A stretch of DNA of 64,000 bases from Rosellinia necatrix (taxonomy: Eukaryota > Ascomycota > Sordariomycetes > Xylariales > Xylariaceae), in assembly GCA_021209875.1 (NCBI GenBank), contig JAGYVD010000001.1:6572001-6636000 (forward strand), read 5' to 3'. The notes below the pieces were generated by a model that had not been told where the DNA came from, did not search any database, and saw only the letters and a list, made by a program, of their open reading frames with translations. Below, piece after piece: positions 42,001 through 53,100 of this stretch. A program made the translations under genes and the position numbers. Within the stretch, counting starts at the first letter, position 1. Each line of letters opens with the position of its first letter.

Positions 42001-43308
42001 AAAAAATACTTAATATTTAAAAAACTAAAATATTATTAATATATTAAAAAAAAACAAATAATGATTTTTTAATAAATAATTAGCAACAAATAAAACTGAA
42101 TTTTTAATTATATCTTTTAATACACGCGATTAAAAAGCAGTTAATATAATATTTAATAAATTTAATAAATAAAACAAAATAAAATAAATTAACGGTTTTT
42201 TTTTATTTATATATCTAACTTTTATTATATAGTTTATATATAAAAAAAAACTATATTCACGTTTAATAATTAATTTAAAAGTTTTAAATAAAAGCGCTGT
42301 TTTAAACAACTATTTATTACTGTTATAATTTATAGTTATCGTGTTAATTAAAAAAAAAAAATATTTAATTATAATAAACACAACCGTATTTTTTTATTAA
42401 TTTGCAGTTTATTATAACTATTAAAACCGATTTATAATAATAAGCTTTTAAAAACTAAAGCGATTAAAAATAATTTTAATAAGATTTTATAATATACTTA
42501 TATATATTTAACGTTTTATAAATAAATTGTTTTATTTATATAAATATTATTATAAAGCTTTTATTAATAATATTATGATTTTTTAAATATTAAAGCAAAC
42601 TATTTAACTTATTTATATAATATTTTTATATTATAAAAAAAAAATTTTTCATTTTTAAAAAACTTTCATTATATATTTTTTATAAAACTTTTAACCTTTT
42701 AAATAAACGTTTTAAATATATTAACAATAAAAGAACAGCTGGCAGTATTTAAAAACTTTAGATTTTTAAATTAATTAAAAGCTTTAAAGCAATATTTAAA
42801 AATATAAAAATTTTGATATATTATTGCTATATTATACTAAAGTTATAAAACTGTTATAAAAATATAAAATAAAGCTATGTAATAAAAAATATAAAATCAA
42901 AAATATAAAATTAATAACAATAATAAGTGTTAAATATATTATTAGTTTATATATTTTAAACTAATTATAGCTAAAATAAAATTATTTAAACTTTTTAAAA
43001 CTTAATCTATTTATATATTATATTTTATTATTATAATTTTATAAAAATATAGCTTGCTAAAAAAAGCTTTAAAATAATATTATTTTATATTAAAAATAAA
43101 TATATATAAAAACTAAAATTAATAATTTTATATATATAAGTATTACTAGTAATACTTTTAAGCTGCTATATATTATAACTAAAAATAAAATATAGATTTT
43201 TTAAACTGAAAATAGTTTATATAGTTTAAATATATTAATGTTTATAAACTATAATTAAAGCTTTAATTAACTTAATAGTTTTTTTTATTAATTATTTAAT
43301 AATAAAAG

Positions 43309-43545
43309 CATATTAAATTAAACTAAGCTTCCTAGTAAATTTATAAATTATATAAATAAACGTTTAATAAACGCGTTTATATATTTATTATAATATAAAT
43401 TATGCATATATTATATGCTAAAAAGGCTAAACTTTATTTTAAATATATTAAATCGATTAAAAAATATTCTTTATTTAATAAATTCTGATAAAAAAATAGT
43501 TTAAACAAATAAAAAACTAGTGCTAAACAATATATAAATAATATA
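43309..43545 (+). pseudogene. Copia-type reverse transcriptase remnant of R
   Basis: In one frame, codons near 43315-43350 read K-L-N-stop-A-S-stop-stop-I-Y-K-L, resembling the G-L-K-Q-A-[SP]-R-x-[WF]-Y motif of Ty1/copia reverse transcriptases with Gln and Trp or Arg codons turned to stops. Further on a Y-S-L-F (family H-S-L-F) and then Y-I-N-N-I at 43531-43545 (family Y-V-D-D-[IM]) appear in the same frame. Spacing between the first and last motif (71 codons) is longer than usual (about 50), so an insertion or a wrong alignment is possible. R copy B gives a parallel reading on the minus strand near 50240. Confidence 0.5.
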
Positions 43546-45160
43546 GTTAAAACTAATAATAAAAAATAATAAAAGTTAAAATTATAACAGATTATATTAA
43601 AAATCTTAAATATTAAAAAGTTCTAAAAGCGATCCGTAAAAATAATAAAAATATTGCAAATTTTTTTAAGCTTAGATATGTTGTTATAATTATAAACAAT
43701 TTATTATATAATATTAACCGGAAAAATAAGCATAGATTATATATTTTTAAAAATAAAAGTTAAATTTCTAGCAATAGTATATAATAATAAATACTCCTTA
43801 AATAAACAATATATAATAAAAAATTAAAGCTTTATATGATTAAATTAAAATTTATAAAATAAAAATATATTTAAACTTTTATAACAGATATAAGTTATGT
43901 AATACCAGCAGAAAAAGCTATATAATAATTATTAATTTATTTAATTAAAAATATTAAGCTAATAAAAATAATCGTAATAAATTTTATTATAAGCTTATTT
44001 AAAGTATTATTTTAGTTATACAGTAGTAATTAAAAAGTTTATTTATTATAATATATTATTAATAATAATATATATTATATTAAAACGTTTACTACTTATA
44101 TTTAACAATAAGAAATATTCTGTTAAAAATTAAGCAGAAGTATTAGTTAAACAATTTCTATGATTTAATTAAAGCGTATTAAACAGCATTAATTTTAATT
44201 AAAATAGTAAGTTTATTTTTAATTTTAAATAAAGCTTTAAAAGCTATAAAAGTAAAACTTTTAATAATAATTTTTATTATTTATAAAATAATAAATTATG
44301 GAGACAAAAAATTAAAAATGAAAATTATTATTTAATACTATATATATATACATTTAAAATATAAATAAATAAATATGTTTTTATTTTTATAATAAAATTT
44401 AAATAAAATATATTTAAAATTTATTAAGTTATTAGCTTATAAATAGTTTTTAAATTTTAGCTATTTAAACTAAAAAAGTTTTTATTAATATAAAAGTAAA
44501 TATAACTATTAAAAATATTTTAATAAAAATATTAAATTAGTTAAAAATTTTATAGCAGCATATGTTAAATAATATTATAATAATAAATATAAATTAATAA
44601 AGTTTAATATAAAAATAAAATATATTTAAAGCTTTATTTAAAATATTATTTTTTAATAAGTTATTAAAAAATATTTTTAATAGCACGTAAAACTATAAAA
44701 ATTAAAAAAAGTTAATAAATTAGCTTATAAATTAAAATTGCTAAAAGTTTTTATATTTATTTTATTATTTTCATTATATATTTATTATTTAAAAACATTA
44801 GTAAAAATTTTATTATTAAAAATACTAGTATTAAGCTTAATGTTTAAAAACAGAACTTAAAAAAAAAGTAATTTATTTAAGATTAAAATAATTTTAAATA
44901 TTAAATAAACCGTATTAAAACGGATTTAATTATTTTATTAAATAGAAAAATATAGTTATAAAAACAATTAATAAAAATTAAACTAGTAATTATATAATAT
45001 TAAAAAACTAATTAAAAAATATTAAAATTAAAAAAAAAATAAACCTCGGCTAAAAAAATTAAAAAAAAGCTGTAGCCGATTTTATAAACAGTAAAAAAAA
45101 AGTTATATAGTTATTAAAAATAATAATGCTTTATTATAGCTTTAGTATTTAATATAGTTT

Positions 45161-45336
45161 AAAAAAAAAAAAAGCTTTTTATTTAGCTAACAGAGCTAGC
45201 TAAATAAAGATTATATAGCTTAAATAAAGTAACCTAGCTTAAAAAGCTTTTAGTCCTTGCGGGACCAGAAGCCTCTATTTAATCTATATTACACTTTACA
45301 GACTCAATACTGCACTACCCCTAGTAATCCTTACTA
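45161..45336 (+). repeat. LTR1, 3' LTR of R copy C
   Basis: About 176 bp. The inner end is an A-run replacing tgacacagtcaggaagagg; the outer half from 45245 is nearly unmutated (ccttgcgggaccagaag ... ccttacta). The start is approximate. GTTTT follows. Confidence 0.85.
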
Positions 45337-45485
45337 GTTTTAGCTGCAGCAAAAAGCTAGTATAAATTATTAGCTTTTTACCCAGCTTTTACCTATTTTT
45401 TCCCTTGTTTTTGTATTTCAAAATCTTTGTTTATAGCATTAATACAAAAGCTCCTATGCTTTAACTACTGATCGTAACCATAATC
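45337..45485 (+). repeat. LTR3, 3' copy of G, right part
   Basis: It continues the LTR3 broken at 30701: agctgcagcaaaaagctag ... gatcgtaacca. It is nearly free of RIP. The exact end is within a few bases of 45480; ATAAT follows. Confidence 0.75.
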
Positions 45486-47028
45486 TGGTTATATTTTAAA
45501 CATATATTAATATTATGTTATTGAACTCCCAAATAATTAGTATAGCATATATATAAATAATATATTTTTTTATTTAAACAACTTGAAAATATTTAAAATA
45601 TATATATAAAAAGCTTTCCAAAAGCTATATAATAGTACCTTGAAAGCCGATTTAAAAAATTAAAGCTCCATATATAATAAAATAAATTCTTAAGTTATAT
45701 TATTAGTATTAAAAATATATAAGTCGACCTAGCCAAAATTAACGCTGTAGTAAATTAAAAACCTTTTATTATAATACAGAATAGATAATTTTTTTTAACA
45801 TTCTATAATTTTTATTAAAAATTTATTAATTAATATTATTGTATTATAACTTTTATAAATTATTAAATATAAAAACAAAGCTTTTAATGAAACAAATAAT
45901 TATAATAAAGCTTTAATAAGAGTTTTTTATTAAAATATTGTTAATATAAACTATTTATAAAAATTATGGCAAACGTATTAGAATAATTAAATAAAAATAA
46001 ATAGCATTTTGTGGCTTATTTTTAAAAATATGATATAATATTAAATTAAATTATAATATTTTTAATAAAAATACTAGCTGTAATTATAGGGTTAAAAAAA
46101 AAGCTAGAATTAATAAGTTGTTAAAAAACTTTTTTATAATTATAAATTATTAAATATTAGAATATTTTAATATAAAATAATATTTAAACTTAAAATAAAT
46201 TTGATAAACTAAACCATTATAAAAGATAATTCTTTAATTATTTTTGTTTGAAAAAAAATATAATAATTAACGTTTTATTATATAAACAAAAAGATTTAAT
46301 AATATAAAAAGCTAAAAAAAAAAAAACATGAACTATTTAGCGATTTTTTAATTTATTATTAGCAAAATAAAACTAATATTTTTATAAATAAAAAATATTA
46401 AGGTTTTATATAAGCTTTAAAAAAATAAAAATTAATTAATTTTTAACTAGTTAATAAAATATTAAAAAAACTAAAAAACTATTAATAAAACAAAACATTT
46501 AAAACAAAAGCATAAAATAAAATATTAAAAATAGTTTATTTCATAAATTTTATAAAAAATATTTAAAATAAATTTAAATATAAATAATAAAACAAGCTGA
46601 TTATAAAAATAAAACTTTAATTTTAATATAAAAACTATATATTAATATTAAAAAAATTATAAAAATAAACCGCGTGTTTAACAAATTAAACTATTTTATA
46701 ATGTAATACAAATTTAAAATAATTAATAAAAATTAAAATATATTTATTTTAAAAATATTATTTAATTAAAATTAACAAACTAAAATTCTGCTTACTAATT
46801 ATAACTATATGTAAATAATTCATTATTAAAATAAAAAGCTAAAAACTTAGACAAAAACTAATTAAATTATAAAAAAACAATTTATAATAAAAAAATTAAA
46901 CCTTTAAAAATATGCTATAAAGAATTATAATATTAAATTAATTAAAAAATTAAAATGCTAACAATAAATAATATTGAGTAAAGAACTTTAAAAATAACAT
47001 AAAAATATTAAAAAGATATTATAATATA

Positions 47029-47076
47029 AATTTAAAGGCCGCAGAACTTTTAATAAAATTAAAAAATTAATTATAG
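47029..47076 (+). pseudogene. Chromodomain remnant at the 3' end of H pol
   Basis: Codons read N-L-K-A-A-E-L-L-I-K-L-K-N-stop-L, the same signature as at 30215-30244 in G. It marks the C-terminal end of a Ty3/gypsy integrase. The preceding Trp-Glu-Pro turn is not readable. Confidence 0.55.
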
Positions 47077-47351
47077 GCTATAAAAAAAACAAGTCTGATA
47101 TAATATATAAAAATAATAATAAAGCTATATAAAAACATATAATAAAATAAAAATAAAACCAAATATAAGCTAAAATAAACACAAAATAAATTAATATAAT
47201 ATAAAAAACTTATAAAATAATTTAATAATATAAAAGCTTAAAAAATATTCTATAAATAAATATTTAAAGCGATTTTCTTTTTATTAAAAAATATTATATA
47301 AAAATTATAACTTTAAAACTTAGACATATTTTTTAAACAAGTTATTTTTTT

Positions 47352-47362
47352 AAAAAAAGGGG
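47352..47362 (+). promoter_or_regulatory. Polypurine tract of H
   Basis: AAAAAAAGGGG immediately before tagttacgg of LTR2. It fixes the orientation of H as plus and shows that LTR2 starts with TA, not TG, unless that base has mutated. Confidence 0.65.
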
Positions 47363-47611
47363 TAGTTACGGATAACTGGCTTTTTAACTGTGGCATGCGC
47401 GGCACGCGCGGGTTATCTGTACACCTGTTGCTAACTAGCACGTATAACCCAGCTGTAGCGCATATAAACTAGACCTACTCCACACACACTTAGCCAGAAT
47501 TCTAAGAGGCTAATTCCTTTTATTTACTCTTTCTTTTCTATCTGTAGATTTTTTGTACAATATATTACTTACTGTTGGAGCATCGACTTCTTATTTATAA
47601 CTGGTGCAACA
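47363..47611 (+). repeat. LTR2 copy 3 (3' LTR of H)
   Basis: 249 bp, tagttacggataactgg to ggtgcaaca. It abuts the broken LTR1 of R copy B at 47612, inside the ggtccc/gggacc palindrome. The missing left half of that LTR1 is nowhere in the window. Confidence 0.85.
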
Positions 47612-47710
47612 GCAGGGACCAGAAGCTTTGTTACGCTAGGTTATTTTATTTCAGCTATATAATTTTTATTTAGCTTGCTTTGCTAGCTCAATAAACAGCT
47701 TTTTTTTTAA
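47612..47710 (-). repeat. Partial LTR1 of R copy B
   Basis: It begins in the middle of LTR1 at gcagggaccagaagc and runs to the inner junction at ttaa (47710). The first 80 bases are missing. Confidence 0.8.
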
Positions 47711-48296
47711 CTATATTAAATGCTAAAGCTATAATAAAACCTTATTGTTTTTAATAATTATATAACTTTTTTTTATAATTTATAAATACGGCTGCACCTT
47801 TTTTTTAATTTTTCTAGCCGAAGTTTAATTTTTTTTTAATTTTAATATTTTTTAATTAATTTTTTAGCATTACATAGTTACTATTTTGATTTTTATTAGT
47901 GATTTTTATAACTATATTTTTTTATTTAATAAAATAATTAAATCTGTTTTTAATATAGTTTATTTAATACTTGAAAATTGTTTTAATCTTAACTAAATTT
48001 TTTTTTTTAAGTTCTGCTTTTTAAACATTAAGCTTAATGCTAGTATTTTTTAATAAAAAGATTTTCACTTATATTTTTGCGTAATAAATACGCGACTAAA
48101 ATAATACTATAAATATTAAAAGTTTTTAATAATTTTAGCTTATAAGCTCACCTACCGATTTTTTTTTAATTTTTTATAATTTTATATGCTATTAAAAATA
48201 TTTTTTAAGCAGCGTTTTAAAAAAATAATATTTTGAATAAAACTTTAAAGATATTTTATTTTTTATATTAAACTTTATTAATTTATATTTATTATT

Positions 48297-48482
48297 TGAC
48301 ACAGTCAGGAAGAGGGGGCTCCTTATCTAGCTAGCGCAGCTAGCTAGATAAGGATTGTGTAGATTAGATAAGGTACTAGCCTAAGGCTTCTGGTCCCTGC
48401 GGGACCAGAAGCCCTTCCTTCTTTAATTCTACATCACACTTTTACAGACTCAATACCACACTACCCTTAGTAAACTATACTA
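48297..48482 (+). repeat. Solo LTR1, 186 bp, best-preserved copy
   Basis: TGACACAGTCAGGAAG to AACTATACTA, flanked by TTATT (48292-48296 and 48483-48487). R copy C carries the empty site, in reverse, around 44590. It has two perfect hairpins: a 16-bp stem with 3-base loop gca (48320-48354), and a 13-bp stem with loop tgc (48385-48413). No RIP is visible. Ends are TG...TA rather than TG...CA. Confidence 0.92.
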
Positions 48483-49563
48483 TTATTATAATATTATTTT
48501 ATACGCGCTGCTAAAAAATCTATAGCCGACTTTATATTTTTATAAAAATATTTTTATATAAATTAAATATTTTTAATAGTTACATTTATTTTTATATTAA
48601 TAAATGTTTTATTGAATTTAAATAAGTAAAATTTAAAAAGCTGTTTATAAGCTAATAATTTAATAAGTTTCATTATAAAAATAACAACATATTTATTTAT
48701 TTATAGTTTAAATATATATAGATATATAATATTAAATAATAATTTCTACGGTTTAATTTTTTGTTTAAATAATTTATTATTTTATAAATAATAAAAACTT
48801 ATTAATAAAAGTTTTGTTTTATACTTTTTAAAGCTCTGTCGAAAATTTAAAATAAATTTACGATTTTAATTAAGAATAATACATTTTAATACACTTTAAT
48901 TAAATAATAAAATTGCTTAGGGAATACTTTTATTTAATTTTTACCTAAATATTTTTATTATTAAATATAAATAATAAACGTTTTAATATAATATATCTTA
49001 TTATTATTAATAGATTATAATAATTAAGTTTTTTAATTACTATAGTATAACTAAAATTAATATTTTAAAGAAACTTATAATAAAATCTATTATAATTACA
49101 TTTATTAATTTAATATATTTTTATTTTATAAGTTTTAATTTAATTATATAAAGCTTTAGCTTTTTATTCTATATTGTTTTTAAAATTATATTTATAATTA
49201 TACATAATTTTTAAAAATTTAGCTCTTTATTTTTAAATATTTATAATTTATATTTATTTTTTAATTAATGTTATATAATAAGTTGTTTATATTTATAAAA
49301 ACTATTTAAGCTTAAAAAAATTTATAACGTTTTTATTGCTTTTATAAATTATTTTTAAAACTCTTTAATATCTACACTTTTTAGCATAGTCTGTTATAAT
49401 TTTAGCTTTTATTATTTTTTTTATTACTAGTTTTAAATATATTATTTATATATTATCTTATACAAGTTTTTTATTTATTTAAACTATTTTTTTTTAAGCT
49501 TTATTCTATTAATTATATTTTCTAATTAATCAAATATATTTAAAACAAAGTTGAGTCTGCTTA

Positions 49564-49682
49564 TGCTACAGTATACCAGGGGTAGGAACTAAACAGAAAA
49601 TAAACAGACATAAGTGCCCCTATTTAGCCTGTAATATCTGTACAGCCAACTAACCAGTTGGTCCACATCTTTTTCTGTAGCA
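49564..49682 (+). repeat. TRIM 5' LTR
   Basis: 119 bp with intact 8-bp terminal inverted repeats; near-normal composition. It differs from the right LTR by scattered changes, mostly transitions. Confidence 0.88.
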
Positions 49683-49694
49683 AATAGTGCGGTA
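49683..49694 (+). promoter_or_regulatory. Probable primer-binding site of the TRIM
   Basis: AATAGTGCGGTA, directly after the LTR, as in R copy A (4586-4597, minus strand). It was probably used by the same tRNA or tRNA fragment. Confidence 0.55.
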
Positions 49695-50015
49695 GAATGC
49701 ATGTAGGGATCGGACGCATAGGCCTAACTACCGCTTATATAAGCTATAACTAAATAATTTTTAAGTAGTAGGTTTAAATCCCAGGCATATAAAGCAAAAA
49801 AAATGTCTTATAAACTAGCGATAAAACTTTAATAAACCTGGGCAGGCTATTAGTAAGTTTAAACGGCCTGGCAGTAAGACTTATTTTTATAATAAAAAGC
49901 TAAAAGTCTAGTTATAGCTATAAAGCTTATAAAAAATTATTTCTAGCGATAAAACTATATAAAATAACCTGTTAACTAATAAAATTATTAGAAGGTATTT
50001 TTTAAGCCCGGTATA

Positions 50016-50134
50016 TGCTATCATATACCAGGGGTAAAAACTAAACAGAAAATAAACAGAAATAAATAGCCCTACTTAGCCTGTAATACCTGTACAGCCA
50101 ACTAACCCGTTGGTCCCTATCCTTTTCTATAGCA
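50016..50134 (+). repeat. TRIM 3' LTR
   Basis: 119 bp, tgctatcatataccagg to ttctatagca. Its terminal inverted repeats are degraded compared with the left LTR. Confidence 0.88.
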
Positions 50135-53100
50135 GCTGAAGATATAATATATTTATAATTTATATTATAATAAAAATATAAACATGTTAATTAAAGCTTT
50201 GTTTATATAGTCTATAGATTTATTATTACGCTTAATTTAATTTAATTTGCTTTTAGAACTAAATAATTCATAAAAAAAAACTATAAAGTTTATTAAAGCT
50301 TTTATTATAGTGTATAAGCGTAACTAAGCTTAAATTATATAAACTATTTGTAGTTTAAAAAATTTATATTCCATTCCAAATTATGATATATAATAATTTG
50401 AAAATATTATTAATAACATTTATATATTTAAACATACTCATCTTAGTTTTTATATATATTTATTTTTACTATAAAATAATATTATTTTAAAGTTTTTTTT
50501 TAATAAGGTATTAATTTATATATATAATATTTTTATAAAATTATAATAACAAAAAATAATATATAAACAGATTAAGTCCTAAAAAGTTTTAAATAATTTT
50601 GTTTTAGCTATAATTCGTTTAAAATATATAAATTAAGAATATATTTAACGCTTGCTATAATTATTGACTTTATATTGTTTTATTTTGTGTTTTTATAAAA
50701 GTTCTGTAATTTTAGCATAATATACAACAATATATAAAAAAAACTTATATTTTTTAAATATTATTTTAAAACTTTTAACTGATTAAAAAAACTCAAAGTT
50801 TTTAAATACTGCTAGCTGTTCTTATGTTATTAATATATTTAAAACCTTGATTTAAACAATTAATAATTTTATAAATCAATATATAACTAAATCTTTTATA
50901 AAAATAAAAAATGCTTTTTTATTAAACAATATAAAAATATTATATAAATAAACAAAATAATTTGTTTTAATATCTAAAAGAATACTAATATTGTTAATAA
51001 AAACTTTATAATAATGTTTATAAAAATAAAACAATTTATTTATAAAATATTAAATATATATAAACATGTTATAAAATTTTATTAAAGCTATTATTAATCG
51101 TTTTAATTTTTAAAAATTTATTATTATAAATCGGTTGTAATAATTAAAATAAACTATAAATTAATAGAAAAATATAGTTATATTTAGTATAATTAATTAC
51201 TTTTTTGTAATTAATATAATAATTATAAATTATAATAATAATAAATAATTATTTAAAACAGCAATTTTATTAAAAACTTTTATATAAACTATTAAACGTA
51301 AATATAGTTTTTTTATATATAAGCTATATAATAAAATTAAATGTATAAATAAAAAAAACCGTTTGTTTATTCTATTTTATTTTATTTATTAAACTTATTA
51401 AATATTATATTAACTATTTTTTAATCGTAGATATTAAAAAATATAATTAGAAATATAGTTTTATTTATTATTAATTATTTATTACAAAAACTTTTATTAG
51501 TTTTTGTTTAATATATGAATAATATTTTAGTTTTTTAAACATTTAATATTTTATTTAATAACTTAAAGATTTTTAACGCTATAATATTTTCTTTTATATA
51601 AATAAACTTTTTATTTAAAGCTTTAACTTTGTTTTTTTATTAAGCTTTTAAATATTAAAATTAATAAAAGTTTTTAAATTTTAAGTTTTAAAGCTTTATT
51701 TAACTATTTGCTAGTTTTTGTTTTAAGCATATTAATTATATTAATTTTATTAATTATATTTATTTTAGTAGTTATGTTTATTATATTAAAAGTTTTATTA
51801 AAAAAAAAACCTGCTGAAAAGATTTTATATTATTTTAACGCGTTAATTATTTTAATAATCACGGTAGTTTTTAGCACGGTTAAGTCTAGGTCTTATATTA
51901 TATTATAATTTTAATCTGTATTAATAATAATATCTGAAAAATAAAAGTTATTAATATAAAATCTATTAATAAATATATATTTAATAATTTAAACTTGTTA
52001 AAAATATTTTTTATTTTTAAATATAAAATATTAAAATTAATAACTAATAAAATGTTTTAAAATTATTAATTAATAAGCTAATATTATTTAGCGATATATT
52101 AATTATATTTATAATTTTAACTTTTGTTAAACTTATAGCTATTATTATAGCTTTTAAAATTCTTTTATATATTTTTGATATTTAATTCTTTATATTATTA
52201 TTTTTTAATTATATTTATTTAAATATTTTTAAAAATAGTTTTAGTTTTAAAAATATATTAATAATTATTTTTTTTAAAAGTTATAAACTTAATTAAAACT
52301 ATTATATTATTTTTATATAATAATGTAAATATAAAATCTTTGTTTTTAAATAGCAGTTTATATTTAGCTGGTGCTAGCATTAATATTTTAAGCGTTAAAA
52401 TAACTGTTTATATTAAAATTATTTTCCAAACATATAAGTTTATTTTAAAAATATTTAAAAAACATTTTAAAATTTTAATCTTTATAAAAATAACTATATT
52501 TAAACTATACTAAATTAATAATTTATAAATATTTAAAAGTTGCGTTTTAATAATATTTTAATATTTCTTTTATAACTTAAATAATATTTATAAACTTTAA
52601 TAATTATTAAAATTTATAATTATTATTATTTAAAATATAAAATTTGTGTATAGCTTTTTGTTTATATTTAATTTAATTATTTTTAACTTTTTAAATCTAG
52701 CTTATTTATTTTTTAAAATATGTTTAAATTTATTTAATAATAATTTAATTATTATTAAATAAATACAGCTTATATTTAAGCTTATAATAATATTTTAGCT
52801 ATTAATAGATTTTTAAATAATAATTTTAAAATATAAAAATTATTCTTTTTCATTTTTGTTTTTTAAAATTATACAAGCTGTTAAATAATTTTTAAATAAC
52901 CAGGATAATTAATTTATTTTTTGTTTAAAGCTTGCAATTATATTTGCTCTTATATTTTTAATTAGTTCCATTAAAAAAAGAAAATCTTTATATAACTTTT
53001 TAATATAATATTATAATAACATATCATATTATGTGTAAACATTTTTAATAAAAAATAATATGTTTTAAATATATTTTGTTAAACGTTTAATATAACATAT

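Larger units (their letters stand above)
30702..45336 (+). mobile_element. R element copy C: complete Ty1/copia-like retrotransposon, split by two insertions
   Basis: LTR1 at both ends in the same orientation (30702-30885 and 45161-45336) and GTTTT on both sides (30697-30701 and 45337-45341). Removing the gypsy element (32343-39095 with one duplication) and the solo LTR (31268-31529) leaves about 7.6 kb. The order of parts (reverse transcriptase in the last quarter) and sense plus indicate Ty1/copia, which has integrase before reverse transcriptase. It matches copies A and B in reverse. All frames are broken by RIP. The minus-strand hydrophobic frame at 41641-41847 is antisense to the element and not a gene, although its counterpart is open in copy B. 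Confidence 0.85.
15877..45485 (+). mobile_element. Element G: RIPed chromodomain Ty3/gypsy element, split by three later insertions
   Basis: Outer ends are the two LTR3 copies. Left: 15877-16302. Right: 30403-30701 continued at 45337-45485. G's own sequence is 15877-17534, 26155-27277, 27536-30701 and 45337-45485, about 6.1 kb in total. The rest is the 17540-26149 element, a solo LTR2 and R copy C. Sense is plus: an A-run stands directly before the right LTR3, as a polypurine tract would, and a chromodomain remnant lies about 160 bp upstream. ATAAT occurs at the left edge (15872-15876) and within one base of the right edge. Every frame is broken. Confidence 0.75.
45486..47362 (+). mobile_element. 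3' part of chromovirus H (RIPed)
   Basis: A-rich, no open frames. It ends in the purine run AAAAAAAGGGG (47352-47362), an unusually clear polypurine tract, directly before LTR2. A chromodomain remnant lies about 300 bp earlier. Length suits integrase plus chromodomain. Its upstream half is probably 12172-15871, separated by the insertion of G. Confidence 0.6.
49564..50134 (+). mobile_element. TRIM: 571-bp miniature LTR retrotransposon
   Basis: Two direct repeats of exactly 119 bp (49564-49682 and 50016-50134) enclose 333 bp. The left LTR has perfect 8-bp inverted ends, TGCTACAG ... CTGTAGCA. The target duplication is gctta (49559-49563) against gctga (50135-50139). Deleting the element and one duplication gives a sequence that aligns without gap to R copy C in reverse (about 43407-43434). 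The 12 bases after the 5' LTR, AATAGTGCGGTA, are identical to those after LTR1 of R. No coding sequence is present, so proteins must come from another element. No clear polypurine tract is visible before the second LTR. Confidence 0.88.

Noticed and set aside
49728..49800. tRNA-like stretch in the TRIM (ggtttaaatcc resembles a B box)
   Set aside because: There is no anticodon arm and the acceptor ends pair poorly; the spacing does not fit a tRNA.
41641..51908. Hydrophobic Leu/Ile-rich frames at 41641-41847 (minus) and 51708-51908 (plus) as a conserved membrane peptide
   Set aside because: They are the same segment of two R copies. Their similarity is inherited DNA similarity, they lie antisense to the element, and copy A (55-255) has stops. 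T-rich DNA translates to Leu/Ile/Phe by default.
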